64,000 nucleotides of DNA, taken from positions 73,878 through 137,877 of the forward strand of contig DASYGE010000010.1 in assembly GCA_036000105.1 (NCBI GenBank), in the 5' to 3' direction. The first letter of the stretch is position 1. The number at the start of each line of letters is the position of its first letter. A program made the translations under genes and the position numbers. The DNA comes from DASUBN01 sp036000105 (lineage in GTDB: Bacteria > Pseudomonadota > Gammaproteobacteria > Natronospirales > REEB76). This document shows, in pieces, positions 52,578-61,445 of this stretch. The notes beneath the pieces were generated by a model. That model ran no database searches. It had not been told where the DNA came from and saw only the letters and a list, made by a program, of their open reading frames with translations.

Positions 52578-53360
52578 TCAGCTCAGATTCATCGCTACAT
52601 GGCTGTAGCCGGCGTCCACGTACAGGATCTCGCCGGTGATGCCGGCCGCCAGGCTCGAGCACAGGAAGGCGGCGGCGTTGCCCACGTCTTCCGTGGTCAC
52701 GTTCTTGCGCAGGGGTGTCATGCCTTCGACATGCTTGAGAATGTCGCGGAAGCCGCTGATGCCGGCCGCCGCAAGGGTCTTGATGGGGCCGGCGGAGATG
52801 GCGTTCACCCGCGTGCCTTCCGGGCCCAATGAATAAGCCAGGAAACGCACGTTGGCTTCCAGGCTCGCCTTGGCGGGGCCCATGACGTTGTAGCTCGGCA
52901 GGGCGCGCACTGCACCGAGATAGCTCAAGGTGAGTATCGAGCCGTTGCGGCCCTGCATCATGGGGCGGCCGGCCTTGGCGAGCGCCGCCAGGCTGTAGGC
53001 GCTGATGTCGTGGGCGATGCGGAAACCCTCGCGGGTCACCGCGTCGATGTAGCTGCCCGCCAACTGCTCGCGGGGCGCGAAGCCCACCGAGTGCACCAGG
53101 ATGTCGAGGCCGTCCCAATACTGCTTGAGGCCGGCGAAGGCGGCATCTATCTCCGCGTCGCTGGCCACATCCATGGGGAACACGAGGTCGGAGCCGAAGC
53201 CCTTGGCCATCTCCTGGACCCGTTCCTTGAGGCGTTCGCCCTGGTAGGTGAAGGCGAGTTCAGCGCCTTCACGCTTGAACGCCTCGGCGATGCCGTAGGC
53301 GATGGAGCGGTCACTGGCGAGGCCGACGATGAGTGCGCGTTTGCCGGCGAGGAAACCCAT
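52578..53360 (-). CDS. fabI: enoyl-[acyl-carrier-protein] reductase (NADH), FabI type
   Basis: 260 residues, SDR fold. Cofactor motif GLASDRSIAYGIAEAF, HSVGFAPREQLAGSY, and catalytic Tyr-x6-Lys in SYNVMGPAKASLEANVRF. Last reduction in fatty-acid elongation; the triclosan target class. MGFLAGKRALIVGLA is the family start. 33 bp downstream of mltD on the same strand. Confidence 0.96.
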   Translation of the reverse strand: MGFLAGKRALIVGLASDRSIAYGIAEAFKREGAELAFTYQGERLKERVQEMAKGFGSDLVFPMDVASDAEIDAAFAGLKQYWDGLDILVHSVGFAPREQLAGSYIDAVTREGFRIAHDISAYSLAALAKAGRPMMQGRNGSILTLSYLGAVRALPSYNVMGPAKASLEANVRFLAYSLGPEGTRVNAISAGPIKTLAAAGISGFRDILKHVEGMTPLRKNVTTEDVGNAAAFLCSSLAAGITGEILYVDAGYSHVAMNLS

Positions 53361-53393
53361 AGATGCTCCCGATCGTTGTGATGGTTTATGCAG

Positions 53394-54887
53394 TCAGCCG
53401 CTGGAGGCTTGTGAGTCCGCGTCACCGCCTTCAAGCTTGCGACCGCGCCAGATCACCAGCCGGTCGCCCTTGTGCAGCACGTGGTTCTGGCCGAGCTTGT
53501 TCCAGTGGCGTATGGCGCTGACGGTGACGTGATAGTGGTGGGCGATGGCCCACAGAGATTCACCGTCGCGCACCTTGTGCACGATGCGTCCGCCAGGCAG
53601 GTGCATGTCGCTCATGCCGGCGACCCGCGCTTCCGCATGCAGGGTGGCATCGGCCAGGGTTTCGCGCGCCACCGGCACCAGCAGCATCTGGTTCAGGTGC
53701 AGCATGTTGCTGTGCATGCCGTTGAGCTGTTTCAGTACCACCACCGTGGCGTGGTAGTCCTTGGCGATACCGCCGATGGTGTCGCCCTGCTTCACCTTAT
53801 GGGTGGCCCACTGCACCCGATCGTGGGGTGGTAGGGAAGCCAGCGCCTGTTGGAAATCCGCCTGGACATCCAGGGGCAGGAACAGCGTGTAGGGGCCGTC
53901 CGGGTCCGTGGCCCAGCGGTTGTTGCCGGGGTTGAGCAGGTATATCTGTTCGGTGGAGAGGCCGGCGAGCTTGGCCGCCGTGGCGAGATCGATCTGGCCG
54001 CCGGTATCCACCTGGACCAGATAGGGTGTGTTGGGAATGCTGTTGAGGTCTACACCCATGTGCCTTGGGTCGGCTACGAGCTTGCAGATGGCGAGCAGCC
54101 GCGGCACATAGGCGCGGGTCTCGGCGGGCAGGTCCAGGTGCCAGAAATCCGTGGGCAGTCCGTGGCGTCGGTTCACGGCGATGGCGTGCTCCACGGTGCC
54201 GGGGCCGGAATTGTAGGCGGCGAGCGCCAGCAGCCAGTCGCCGTCAAACTCGTCGTGCAGCGCCTTCAGGTAGTCGAGGGCGGCGCGAGTGGAAGCGGCC
54301 ACGTCGCGGCGGCCGTCGTACCACCAGTTCTGCTTGAGCTCGTAGATGTGGCCGGTAGCCGGCACGAACTGCCAGAGGCCTGCAGCCCGGCCATAGGAAT
54401 AGGCGAAGGGGTCGAAAGCGCTCTCGACTATCGGCAGCAGCGCGATATCCAGCGGCATCTTGCGCGCTTCCACCTGCTGCACGATGTAATAGAGATAGGG
54501 GCGGGCCCGGCCGGCGACCCGGTTCAGGTATTCGCCGTGGGCGACGAACCAGTCGAGCTCCCCCTGCAAGCGGCCGTCACCGCCGTCGTCCGGCAGGGTG
54601 AAGTGCTGCGCCAGGTATTGCCACAGGTCGTCGTATTGGGGTTCCGCCGGGCTTAGAGTGAGATCGCTCCACTCCACCACCGGACTCGCATCGCCAGAGT
54701 TCAGGTCCGGGATGGGGGTGCTGCTGTCAGCGCCCGTCAGGCTGATACTGGCGGCTGCCGGCGCGGCGCTGGTGACCGGCGCAGGAGGCGCTGCGGTATC
54801 GGTCTTCACAGGATGGCCGGCGCAGGCGCACAGCAGCAAGCTGCAAGCCAGGGCACAGGCGATGGCATATCTCGATCGTTGCATCAT
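53394..54887 (-). CDS. mltD: membrane-bound lytic murein transglycosylase D (lipoprotein)
   Basis: 497 residues. Lipoprotein signal with lipobox LCAC (MQRSRYAIACALACSLLLCACAG). SLT domain with catalytic Glu in LPIVESAFDPFAYSYGRAAGLWQFVPATG and AAYNSGPGTV; two C-terminal LysM domains (HKVKQGDTIGGIAKDYHATV and HKVRDGESLWAIAHHYHVTV). Cleaves glycan strands at the outer-membrane side. 10 bp downstream of gloB. Confidence 0.95.
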   Translation of the reverse strand: MMQRSRYAIACALACSLLLCACAGHPVKTDTAAPPAPVTSAAPAAASISLTGADSSTPIPDLNSGDASPVVEWSDLTLSPAEPQYDDLWQYLAQHFTLPDDGGDGRLQGELDWFVAHGEYLNRVAGRARPYLYYIVQQVEARKMPLDIALLPIVESAFDPFAYSYGRAAGLWQFVPATGHIYELKQNWWYDGRRDVAASTRAALDYLKALHDEFDGDWLLALAAYNSGPGTVEHAIAVNRRHGLPTDFWHLDLPAETRAYVPRLLAICKLVADPRHMGVDLNSIPNTPYLVQVDTGGQIDLATAAKLAGLSTEQIYLLNPGNNRWATDPDGPYTLFLPLDVQADFQQALASLPPHDRVQWATHKVKQGDTIGGIAKDYHATVVVLKQLNGMHSNMLHLNQMLLVPVARETLADATLHAEARVAGMSDMHLPGGRIVHKVRDGESLWAIAHHYHVTVSAIRHWNKLGQNHVLHKGDRLVIWRGRKLEGGDADSQASSG

Positions 54888-54897
54888 CCGGTCTCTT

Positions 54898-55668
54898 TCA
54901 GCTAAAGCCGTCTTTCCAGCTGCGTATCGCGGCGAACACGTCCACCGCGTCGCCCGATTCCCGCCCCGTCTGCTGCCGGGCCGCCTCCCGCACTGCGGCT
55001 GTAGCGCAGCGCAGGAAGGGGTTCACCCGCCGCTCCCGGCCGAGGTGCGAGGGGAGCGTGGGCTCACCCCGGGCGCGCTTTGCGGCGCATTCGTCCATGT
55101 ACTCCCTTACGTCCCGGTTGTCCGGTTCCACCACGCTTGCGAAGCGCAGGTTCGCGAGCGTGTATTCATGACCGCAGCACACCGCGGTGTCGTCCGGCAG
55201 GGCGGCGAGCTTGGCGAGAGAAGCGCACATCTGTTGCGCCGTGCCCTCGAACAGCCGGCCGCAACCGGCGCTGAACAGGGTATCCCCGCAGAAGATTATA
55301 CCGTGACCGTGATAGGCGATATGCCCGGCGGTGTGCCCGGGGATGTCCAATACCCGGAAATGGGTCTTGAGGGCCGGTAATGCCACCTCATCCCCCTCCC
55401 TGAGCGGCACGCTCACTGCTTCTATGTCCTCGCCGGCGGGCCCGAACACTGGGCAGGCGTATTCCTCCGCGAGCGCCCTGGCCCCGCCCATATGGTCCGC
55501 GTGGTGATGGGTTATGAGCACCGCCACGAGCGTGAGGCTCCGCTCCGCGAGGGCGAGCCGCACCGGCGCTGCATCACCGGGATCTATCACGGCGGCGATG
55601 GAATCGTCCGCGAGCAGCCAGATGTAGTTGTCGCTGAACGCCGGCACGGGGATAAGGGTGAGATCCAT
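54898..55668 (-). CDS. gloB: hydroxyacylglutathione hydrolase (glyoxalase II)
   Basis: 256 residues, metallo-beta-lactamase fold. Metal motif THHHADHMGG, IPGHTAGHIAYH, CGDTLFSAGCGRLFEG and CCGHEYTLANLRFA. Hydrolyses S-lactoylglutathione, implying glutathione is made. Divergent from the yafS-like gene with a 96-bp gap. Confidence 0.95.
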   Translation of the reverse strand: MDLTLIPVPAFSDNYIWLLADDSIAAVIDPGDAAPVRLALAERSLTLVAVLITHHHADHMGGARALAEEYACPVFGPAGEDIEAVSVPLREGDEVALPALKTHFRVLDIPGHTAGHIAYHGHGIIFCGDTLFSAGCGRLFEGTAQQMCASLAKLAALPDDTAVCCGHEYTLANLRFASVVEPDNRDVREYMDECAAKRARGEPTLPSHLGRERRVNPFLRCATAAVREAARQQTGRESGDAVDVFAAIRSWKDGFS

Positions 55669-55764
55669 GGACCCATCCTAGCGGAGGGCGCCGGCTGCGG
55701 CCATCGGACAGCCCCTGATCCAGGGCTGACTCCCGTAGAATATGTGCTACTGTCGCCGCACCCC

Positions 55765-56493
55765 ATGATCATGAACGACGCTCAAGCGATGCAGACGGAA
55801 ACGGATGCCTGGTGGCAGAGCAAGACCAGTGCCTACCTGCTGAAGCAGGAGCGCGCCGCCCTGAACGATACCTTGCCCACGATCTTCGGCTATTACCTGG
55901 TGCAGTCCGGCTGCTGGGGCCAGCCCGGCATGCTCACGGAAGCGAGCCCCATCCGTACACGGCTGATAGTAGGAGCGTGCGGCGCACACGGCGCGGGCGT
56001 GGAAGGCGATCCCTGCTACCTGCCGTTCGCCGGTGATGCGGTGGATGCGGTGTTGCTGCCCCATACCCTCGAACGGGTGCCGGAGCCGGAGCAGGTGTTG
56101 CGCGAAGCGGAGCGGGTCTTGCGCGGCGAGGGGCACGTGCTGGTGCTGGGGTTCCATCCTCTGGGACCCTGGGGGCTCATCCGCCACTTCCGTCGCCGAC
56201 CGGCGTGGGACGGACGTCTCCTCAGCCTCGGCCGTCTCAAGGAATGGCTGGGCGTGTTGGGTTTCGAGATCGTGTGCGTCAAGCATCTGGTGTTCCGTCC
56301 GCCCTGGCATTCACGGGCACTGCTGGTGCGCAGCTCGTTCCTGGACCGGCTCGCCTGGCGGCTGACCGCCGGTGCTTATCTCGTGGTGGCACGCAAGCGC
56401 GTGTTCAGCATGACGCCCCTGCGGGCGAAGCGCCGGCGCCGGCAACCGGCCTTCAGCGGCGTGACGCGGCCCACCACCCGGAGCATGCAGTGA
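55765..56493 (+). CDS. class I SAM-dependent methyltransferase-like protein, YafS family position
   Basis: 242 residues; ATG 55771 is an equally good start. YLPFAGDAVDAVLLPHTLERVPEPEQVLREAERVLRGEGHVLVLGF is the Methyltransf_11 motif II-III region, and GRLKEWLGVLGFEIV follows. Motif I, usually a Gly-rich E/DxGxGxG, is replaced by VGACGAHGAG, so SAM binding may be altered. The order gloB-yafS-rnhA-dnaQ is that of E. coli, so this is its YafS equivalent; substrate unknown. The C-terminus is basic (RAKRRRRQPAF). Its stop overlaps the rnhA start. Confidence 0.8.
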   Translation: MIMNDAQAMQTETDAWWQSKTSAYLLKQERAALNDTLPTIFGYYLVQSGCWGQPGMLTEASPIRTRLIVGACGAHGAGVEGDPCYLPFAGDAVDAVLLPHTLERVPEPEQVLREAERVLRGEGHVLVLGFHPLGPWGLIRHFRRRPAWDGRLLSLGRLKEWLGVLGFEIVCVKHLVFRPPWHSRALLVRSSFLDRLAWRLTAGAYLVVARKRVFSMTPLRAKRRRRQPAFSGVTRPTTRSMQ

Positions 56494-56936
56494 GAGAATT
56501 GGAGATATATACGGATGGCGCCTGTCGCGGGAACCCCGGCCCCGGCGGCTGGGCGGCGATCATCCTGATCGACGGCGAGGAGAAGGTCTTGCAGGGTGCC
56601 GAATCCCAGACCACCAACAACCGCATGGAGCTGACGGCCGCCATCATGGCGCTGCGGGAACTGTCACCGGGCAGCGCCGCTATCTTATATACGGATTCCG
56701 AATACGTGATGAAGGGTCTCAACGAGTGGCTGCCGGGCTGGAAAGCCAAAGGCTGGAAGACGGCTGCCAAGAAACCCGTGAAGAACCAGGACCTGTGGCA
56801 GGCCCTGGATGAGGCCAACGCCAGACAACGCGTGACCTGGCGCTGGGTGAAGGGGCACGCGGGCAACGCGGGCAACGAACGGGTCGATCAGCTGGCCAAC
56901 CAGGCCATCGACAGACTCATGAGCAGGGGAGGCTGA
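56490..56936 (+). CDS. rnhA: ribonuclease HI
   Basis: 148 residues. Catalytic D-E-D-D: IYTDGACRGNPG, RMELTAAI, LYTDSEYV and NERVDQLAN; the basic handle WLPGWKAKGWKTAAKKPVKN is present. Removes RNA from RNA-DNA hybrids. The start is GTG 56490, overlapping the preceding TGA, with GGAG 6 nt upstream; the nearby ATG at 56485 is out of frame. Confidence 0.96.
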   Translation: MRELEIYTDGACRGNPGPGGWAAIILIDGEEKVLQGAESQTTNNRMELTAAIMALRELSPGSAAILYTDSEYVMKGLNEWLPGWKAKGWKTAAKKPVKNQDLWQALDEANARQRVTWRWVKGHAGNAGNERVDQLANQAIDRLMSRGG

Positions 56937-56942
56937 TAGCTC

Positions 56943-57665
56943 ATGCGTCAGATCGTGCTCGACACCGAGACCACCGGCCTGGAACCGGCCGAGGGCCATC
57001 GCATCATCGAGATAGGCTGCATCGAGATCCTCGACCGGCGTATCACCCGCAACTCCTTCCACACCTACTTGAACCCGGAGCGGGAGGTGGATGCGGGCGC
57101 GCTGGAAGTGCACGGCATCACCAACCACTTCCTCAAGGACAAGCGGCGCTTCGCCGAAGTGGCCGAAGAATTCCTGAAGTTCGTGAGCGGCGCCGAGCTC
57201 GTGATCCACAACGCCGCTTTCGACGTGGGTTTCGTCAACCATGAATTGAAGCGCATGCAGAACCCGGTGCTCGACATCAATTCGATATGCGCGGTGCGGG
57301 ATACCCTGGAGATGGCCCGTCGCCAGCACCCGGGCCAGAAGAACAGCCTCGATGCCTTGTGCAAACGTTACAGCGTGGACAACTCGGGCCGTGAGTATCA
57401 CGGTGCGCTGCTGGACGCGGAACTCCTGGCGGAGGTGTACCTGGCCATGACCGGCGGCCAGGCGGCCCTGGTGTTGGATGCCGAGACCCAGGGCGACGGC
57501 GCCCGTGGTGCCCGCGGCCGCCAGGTGGACCGCCGGGGACTCACGCTCACGGTCTTGCGGGCCTCCCCCGAAGAACGCGCTGCCCATGAAGCCAAACTCG
57601 AGGAAGTGACCAAGGCCAGCGGCGGGAGACGCCTGTGGCCTGCCTCGGGAGACGACGAACATTGA
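56943..57665 (+). CDS. dnaQ: DNA polymerase III epsilon subunit (3'-5' proofreading exonuclease)
   Basis: 240 residues. DEDDh exonuclease motifs: VLDTETTGLE, IHNAAFDVGFVNHEL and YHGALLDAELLAEVY. The C-terminal segment (from about 185) binds the alpha subunit. In E. coli rnhA and dnaQ are divergent; here they run in the same direction, 6 bp apart. Confidence 0.96.
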   Translation: MRQIVLDTETTGLEPAEGHRIIEIGCIEILDRRITRNSFHTYLNPEREVDAGALEVHGITNHFLKDKRRFAEVAEEFLKFVSGAELVIHNAAFDVGFVNHELKRMQNPVLDINSICAVRDTLEMARRQHPGQKNSLDALCKRYSVDNSGREYHGALLDAELLAEVYLAMTGGQAALVLDAETQGDGARGARGRQVDRRGLTLTVLRASPEERAAHEAKLEEVTKASGGRRLWPASGDDEH

Positions 57666-57741
57666 ACGCAGCGGGCTATTGTCAAAGATGATTCCAGGCC
57701 CGCTTGCCGGTATCCTGCTCAGTACCGAAGGAGGATGAGCG

Positions 57742-58350
57742 ATGAAGTCACCCGTACTCTGGTTGTTCGCAGTGGGCCTGCTGCTCCCCGGCTTGGCCCT
57801 GGCCGACACGTCCGCCGCTTCCACGGGCGCACCCGCCGCGGATTTCTTCAGTTATAGCAACCTGGAAGTGAACCAGCTGGGTGTGCATTCCGATTTCTTC
57901 AACGATCGCTCCTCGGGCACCGGCCTCAAGTTCTCCTACGATTCCGCGGAAAACGTCTACGCCTTCGGCCAGTGGAACCACCTGAATTTCAGTACCCTTC
58001 CGGGCAGCCATAACCTCTATGGCGTGGGTATCGGCGCCCACCAGGCCTTCAACCAGACGACCTCCTTCTACATAGATGCCGCTTTCCTGCGCGACCAGCT
58101 GGATGGGAAGCTCGGTGGCGCGGTGGACGACTACTGGCGCGTCACCTACGGTTTCCGCAACCATTCCAACAGCGTGCTCGAACTGGACGGCGCGATCTTC
58201 ACGGAGCGCAGTACCGACTTCGGCCGCCGGCCCTTCGGCGTGCGCGTGGGCCTGGGCCTGGATCTCAGCGTCATCAACCTGCTGGGTGCTGTCGAACATA
58301 CTGCCGATGGAAATCGCACGGAGTTGTCTCTGATCTGGAGCTACCGTTAG
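57742..58350 (+). CDS. small predicted outer-membrane beta-barrel protein, unknown function
   Basis: 202 residues. Signal peptide MKSPVLWLFAVGLLLPGLALA, then alternating hydrophobic/polar strands (GTGLKFSYDSAENVYAFGQWNHLNF, NLYGVGIGAHQAF, YWRVTYGFRNHSNSVLELDGAIF) ending in an aromatic-rich strand (TELSLIWSYR). No cysteines are obvious. I do not recognise the family; an 8-strand OmpA/OmpW-like barrel is plausible. AAGGAGGATG lies just before the ATG, an unusually strong ribosome-binding site. A stem AGCGGGC/GCCCGCT lies in the upstream gap. Confidence 0.7.
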   Translation: MKSPVLWLFAVGLLLPGLALADTSAASTGAPAADFFSYSNLEVNQLGVHSDFFNDRSSGTGLKFSYDSAENVYAFGQWNHLNFSTLPGSHNLYGVGIGAHQAFNQTTSFYIDAAFLRDQLDGKLGGAVDDYWRVTYGFRNHSNSVLELDGAIFTERSTDFGRRPFGVRVGLGLDLSVINLLGAVEHTADGNRTELSLIWSYR

Positions 58351-58392
58351 TCTTCTGCACAAGCCGCGCTCAGCGTGCGGCCGGCCTCATCC

Positions 58393-60864
58393 GTGAAGAC
58401 CCTGCCTATAGATTCCCTGCTGCCCGCGGTGCGCCGCGAGCTGCAAGCCCATGGTGTGCTCGTGATCCAGGCACCACCAGGAGCCGGCAAGACCACGCGG
58501 GTACCCCTGGCTTTGCTCGATGAGCCCTGGCTCAAGGGCCGCAAGCTCGTGATGCTGGAACCCCGGCGCCTGGCAGCCCGCGCCGCGGCGCGGCATATGG
58601 CGGCGGAGCTGGGTGTCGCCGTAGGCGCCACGGTCGGTTACCGGGTCCGCATGGATACCCGCGTGGGCCCGGCCACCCGCCTCGAGATCGTCACCGAGGG
58701 TGTGCTCACGCGTCTGTTGCAGGACGATCCCTCCTTGAGCGCCTACGGCGCGATCATCTTCGACGAATTCCATGAACGCAGCCTGCATGCGGACCTGGCC
58801 CTGGCGCTGGCATTGGAGGCCAGGAGCGCCCTCAGGCCCGATCTCAAACTCATCGTCATGTCCGCTACCCTGGATGCGGCTCCCGTGGCGGCGCTCCTGG
58901 GCGATGCGCCGGTACTGACGAGCGAAGGCCGCATGTATCCGGTGGAGACCCGCTATCTGCCGGGCCGCGAGCGCGAGCAACTGCTTCCCCAGACTCAGCT
59001 CGCGGTGGAGCGGGCTCTCGAAGAAGAGACCGGCAGTCTCCTGGTGTTCCTGCCCGGCGTAGGCGAGATACGCCGCCTGGAGCAGCGGTTACGGGAACGA
59101 GTAACGGCGGGCACGCTCATAGCACCTCTGTATGGCGATCTGGATAACGCCGCCCAGGACCGGGCCATCGAGCCGGCACCAGCCGGCAGTCGCAAAGTGG
59201 TGTTGGCCACGTCCATCGCCGAGACCAGCCTCACCATCGAAGGCATACGCGTGGTGGTGGATGCGGGCAAGATGCGGGTGCCGCGCTTCGATCCCGTGAG
59301 TGGCATGTCGCGGCTCGTGACCATGCGCGTATCCCGCGCTTCCGCCGACCAGCGTCGCGGCCGCGCCGGACGCCTCTCGCCCGGTGTGTGTTACCGCCTT
59401 TGGCGCGAATCGGAACAGCTGGCTCCTGCCAGCACGCCGGAGATACTGGCAGCAGACCTGGCGGGTCTGGTGCTGGAGCTGGCCCGCTGGGGCGTGACCA
59501 AACCCGGTGATCTGCATTGGCTGGATGCACCGCCGGACGCGGCGTATTCCCAGGCCCAGGAACTCTTGCGCGAGTTGGGCGCCCTGGATGGGGAAGGGCG
59601 CATCACTCCCCACGGCGGTGAGTTACTCAGGTTGCCGTTGCATCCGCGCCTCGCTCACATGGTGGTGCGCGGCAAGGCCCTGGCTTGGGGCGCGCTGGCT
59701 TGCGAACTCGCGGCGCTCCTGAGCGAGCGGGACCCCCTGCGCCTTGCCCCGGGTGAGACCCAGGCGGACGTGCATCTGCGCTTGCAGCTCATGCATCGGA
59801 ACGACGGCGAGAGCCGTAGCCGCACGCGCTTGCTGCACGCCGCGGCGACGGATCTCAGGAACGCCATCGGTGTGGGACCACTGGACAAAGAAGCGGGTGA
59901 CGAAGGCGTGCTCCTGGCCTTGGCCTATCCCGATCGCATCGCCCAGCGGCGTCCCGGGGAAGCGCCGCGCTATCTCCTGGCCAACGGCCGCGGTGCCTTG
60001 CTCGTGGAGGGAGACGGCCTCGGAAAATCCCCCTGGCTCGCGGTGGCACAGTTGGACGGCGAGGCTCGGGAAGCACGCGTGTTCCTCGCAGCGCGGCTGA
60101 GCCGTGAGGATATGGAGCGGCATTTCTCCGCACAGATTACCACCCAGGAATCCGTGAGTTGGGACGATGCCCATGGCGCAGTGCTGGCCCGGCGGCAGCG
60201 GCGCCTGGGAGCGCTGGTCTTGGACGATGCGCCCGCGGAGTCGGTCTCAGCGGAAGTCGTGACAGGCGCCTTGCTCAATGCCGTGCGCCAACGAGGCTTG
60301 GATGTGCTGCCCTGGACGCCGGCCTTGCGCAATCTGCAGGCGCGTGTCCTGTTCCTGCGCAAGGCTCTGGGAGAGGAGTGGCCGGACTTAAGCGATGCAG
60401 CGCTGCTCGCCAGCCTCGAGACCTGGCTCGCGCCCTGGATGCCGGGCATGAGTCGGATATCCCATCTGGAGAGGTTGCCCCTCGACGACGCGCTCATGGG
60501 CTTCATGGATCACCAGCAGCGTCGCGCCCTGGAGGAATTCGCCCCCAGTCATATCAAGGTGCCTAGCGGATCCGATATCCGGGTGGATTATGCCGAAGGC
60601 GATACCCCGGTGTTGAGAGTGCGGGTACAAGAACTCTTCGGCCTGGCGGACACGCCACGCCTGGCGAAGGGCAGGGTGCCGGTGATGCTGCATCTGTTGT
60701 CGCCGGCACAGCGACCGGTGCAAGTGACCCAAGACCTCAAGGGTTTCTGGCAGCGCACCTGGCCGGAAGTGAAGAAGGAATTGAAGGGACGCTATCCGAA
60801 GCACAACTGGCCGGAAGATCCGCTCACCGCACCCGCCAGTCGAGGCGCCCGCAAGCGCCGCTAG
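58393..60864 (+). CDS. hrpB: ATP-dependent helicase HrpB
   Basis: 823 residues. Helicase motif I APPGAGKTTRVPLALL, motif II FDEFHERSL (DEFH, typical of HrpB), motif III MSATLDAAP, motif VI SADQRRGRAGRLSPGVCYRLW, then HA2 and the HrpB C-terminal domain (GFMDHQQRRALEEFAPSHIKVPSG, KGFWQRTWPEVKKELKGRYPKHNWPEDP). The role in bacteria is not well established. GTG 58393 gives the family start (KTLPIDSLLPAV); GTG 58375 would add six residues. Confidence 0.93.
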   Translation: MKTLPIDSLLPAVRRELQAHGVLVIQAPPGAGKTTRVPLALLDEPWLKGRKLVMLEPRRLAARAAARHMAAELGVAVGATVGYRVRMDTRVGPATRLEIVTEGVLTRLLQDDPSLSAYGAIIFDEFHERSLHADLALALALEARSALRPDLKLIVMSATLDAAPVAALLGDAPVLTSEGRMYPVETRYLPGREREQLLPQTQLAVERALEEETGSLLVFLPGVGEIRRLEQRLRERVTAGTLIAPLYGDLDNAAQDRAIEPAPAGSRKVVLATSIAETSLTIEGIRVVVDAGKMRVPRFDPVSGMSRLVTMRVSRASADQRRGRAGRLSPGVCYRLWRESEQLAPASTPEILAADLAGLVLELARWGVTKPGDLHWLDAPPDAAYSQAQELLRELGALDGEGRITPHGGELLRLPLHPRLAHMVVRGKALAWGALACELAALLSERDPLRLAPGETQADVHLRLQLMHRNDGESRSRTRLLHAAATDLRNAIGVGPLDKEAGDEGVLLALAYPDRIAQRRPGEAPRYLLANGRGALLVEGDGLGKSPWLAVAQLDGEAREARVFLAARLSREDMERHFSAQITTQESVSWDDAHGAVLARRQRRLGALVLDDAPAESVSAEVVTGALLNAVRQRGLDVLPWTPALRNLQARVLFLRKALGEEWPDLSDAALLASLETWLAPWMPGMSRISHLERLPLDDALMGFMDHQQRRALEEFAPSHIKVPSGSDIRVDYAEGDTPVLRVRVQELFGLADTPRLAKGRVPVMLHLLSPAQRPVQVTQDLKGFWQRTWPEVKKELKGRYPKHNWPEDPLTAPASRGARKRR

Positions 60865-60867
60865 GTA

Positions 60868-61212
60868 TCAGTGGAATATCTTCTTCCACAGGGAACTGTC
60901 AGCATCCTGCTTCTGGTTGATACTGATGTGGATCAGGTAGCTGGGATCGCTCTTGGAGGCTTCGATGCCGGCGATCACGCCGGAGAGATAGAAAGGCTTG
61001 CGATGGCCTTCCAGATGCAGCAGTACTTCCACGTTCACCCCCAGTTGCAGCTTCCTGCTGGCGCGTATCTTCACGCTATTGGCCGTGAGATCCACGGTGG
61101 TGCCATAGAACTTGGAGACGGTCACATCCTCGCCGCCCACGTTCAAGGTATGGATGATGGCCTTTTCCTCGGTCTTCATGGGCGGCTGGTGTGAACCAAG
61201 GCGGGGCTGCAT
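60868..61212 (-). CDS. PilZ-domain-like protein
   Basis: 114 residues (103 if started at ATG 61179). The segment TVDLTANSVKIRASRKLQLGVNVEVLLHLEG and the strand LSGVIAGIE resemble the PilZ barrel, but the RxxxR motif and the full D/NxSxxG motif are missing (DLTANS), so c-di-GMP binding is doubtful. Neither start has a good ribosome-binding site. Convergent with hrpB, 3 bp apart. A link to the FimX-like/FimV pilus machinery is speculation. Confidence 0.6.
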   Translation of the reverse strand: MQPRLGSHQPPMKTEEKAIIHTLNVGGEDVTVSKFYGTTVDLTANSVKIRASRKLQLGVNVEVLLHLEGHRKPFYLSGVIAGIEASKSDPSYLIHISINQKQDADSSLWKKIFH

Positions 61213-61445
61213 GGAAAGGCGACCTCATGTCGGAGAGCGGGATACACGGCGGGATTCTAGCAACAAAAATGTAGAAGACCTGACACACGCTACATAAGGC
61301 GTTATCGTGTGCAGGCGATATGCACACAAGACCGCTATGGCTCGGCCGCCATCCCCGACAGCGTTAAGCGGTATTAAGTGAAATCACCCGTGGCTGTCTG
61401 TTAAAATCACGCGCTTTATCTGTACACGCCTGCACCGAGGGCTCC

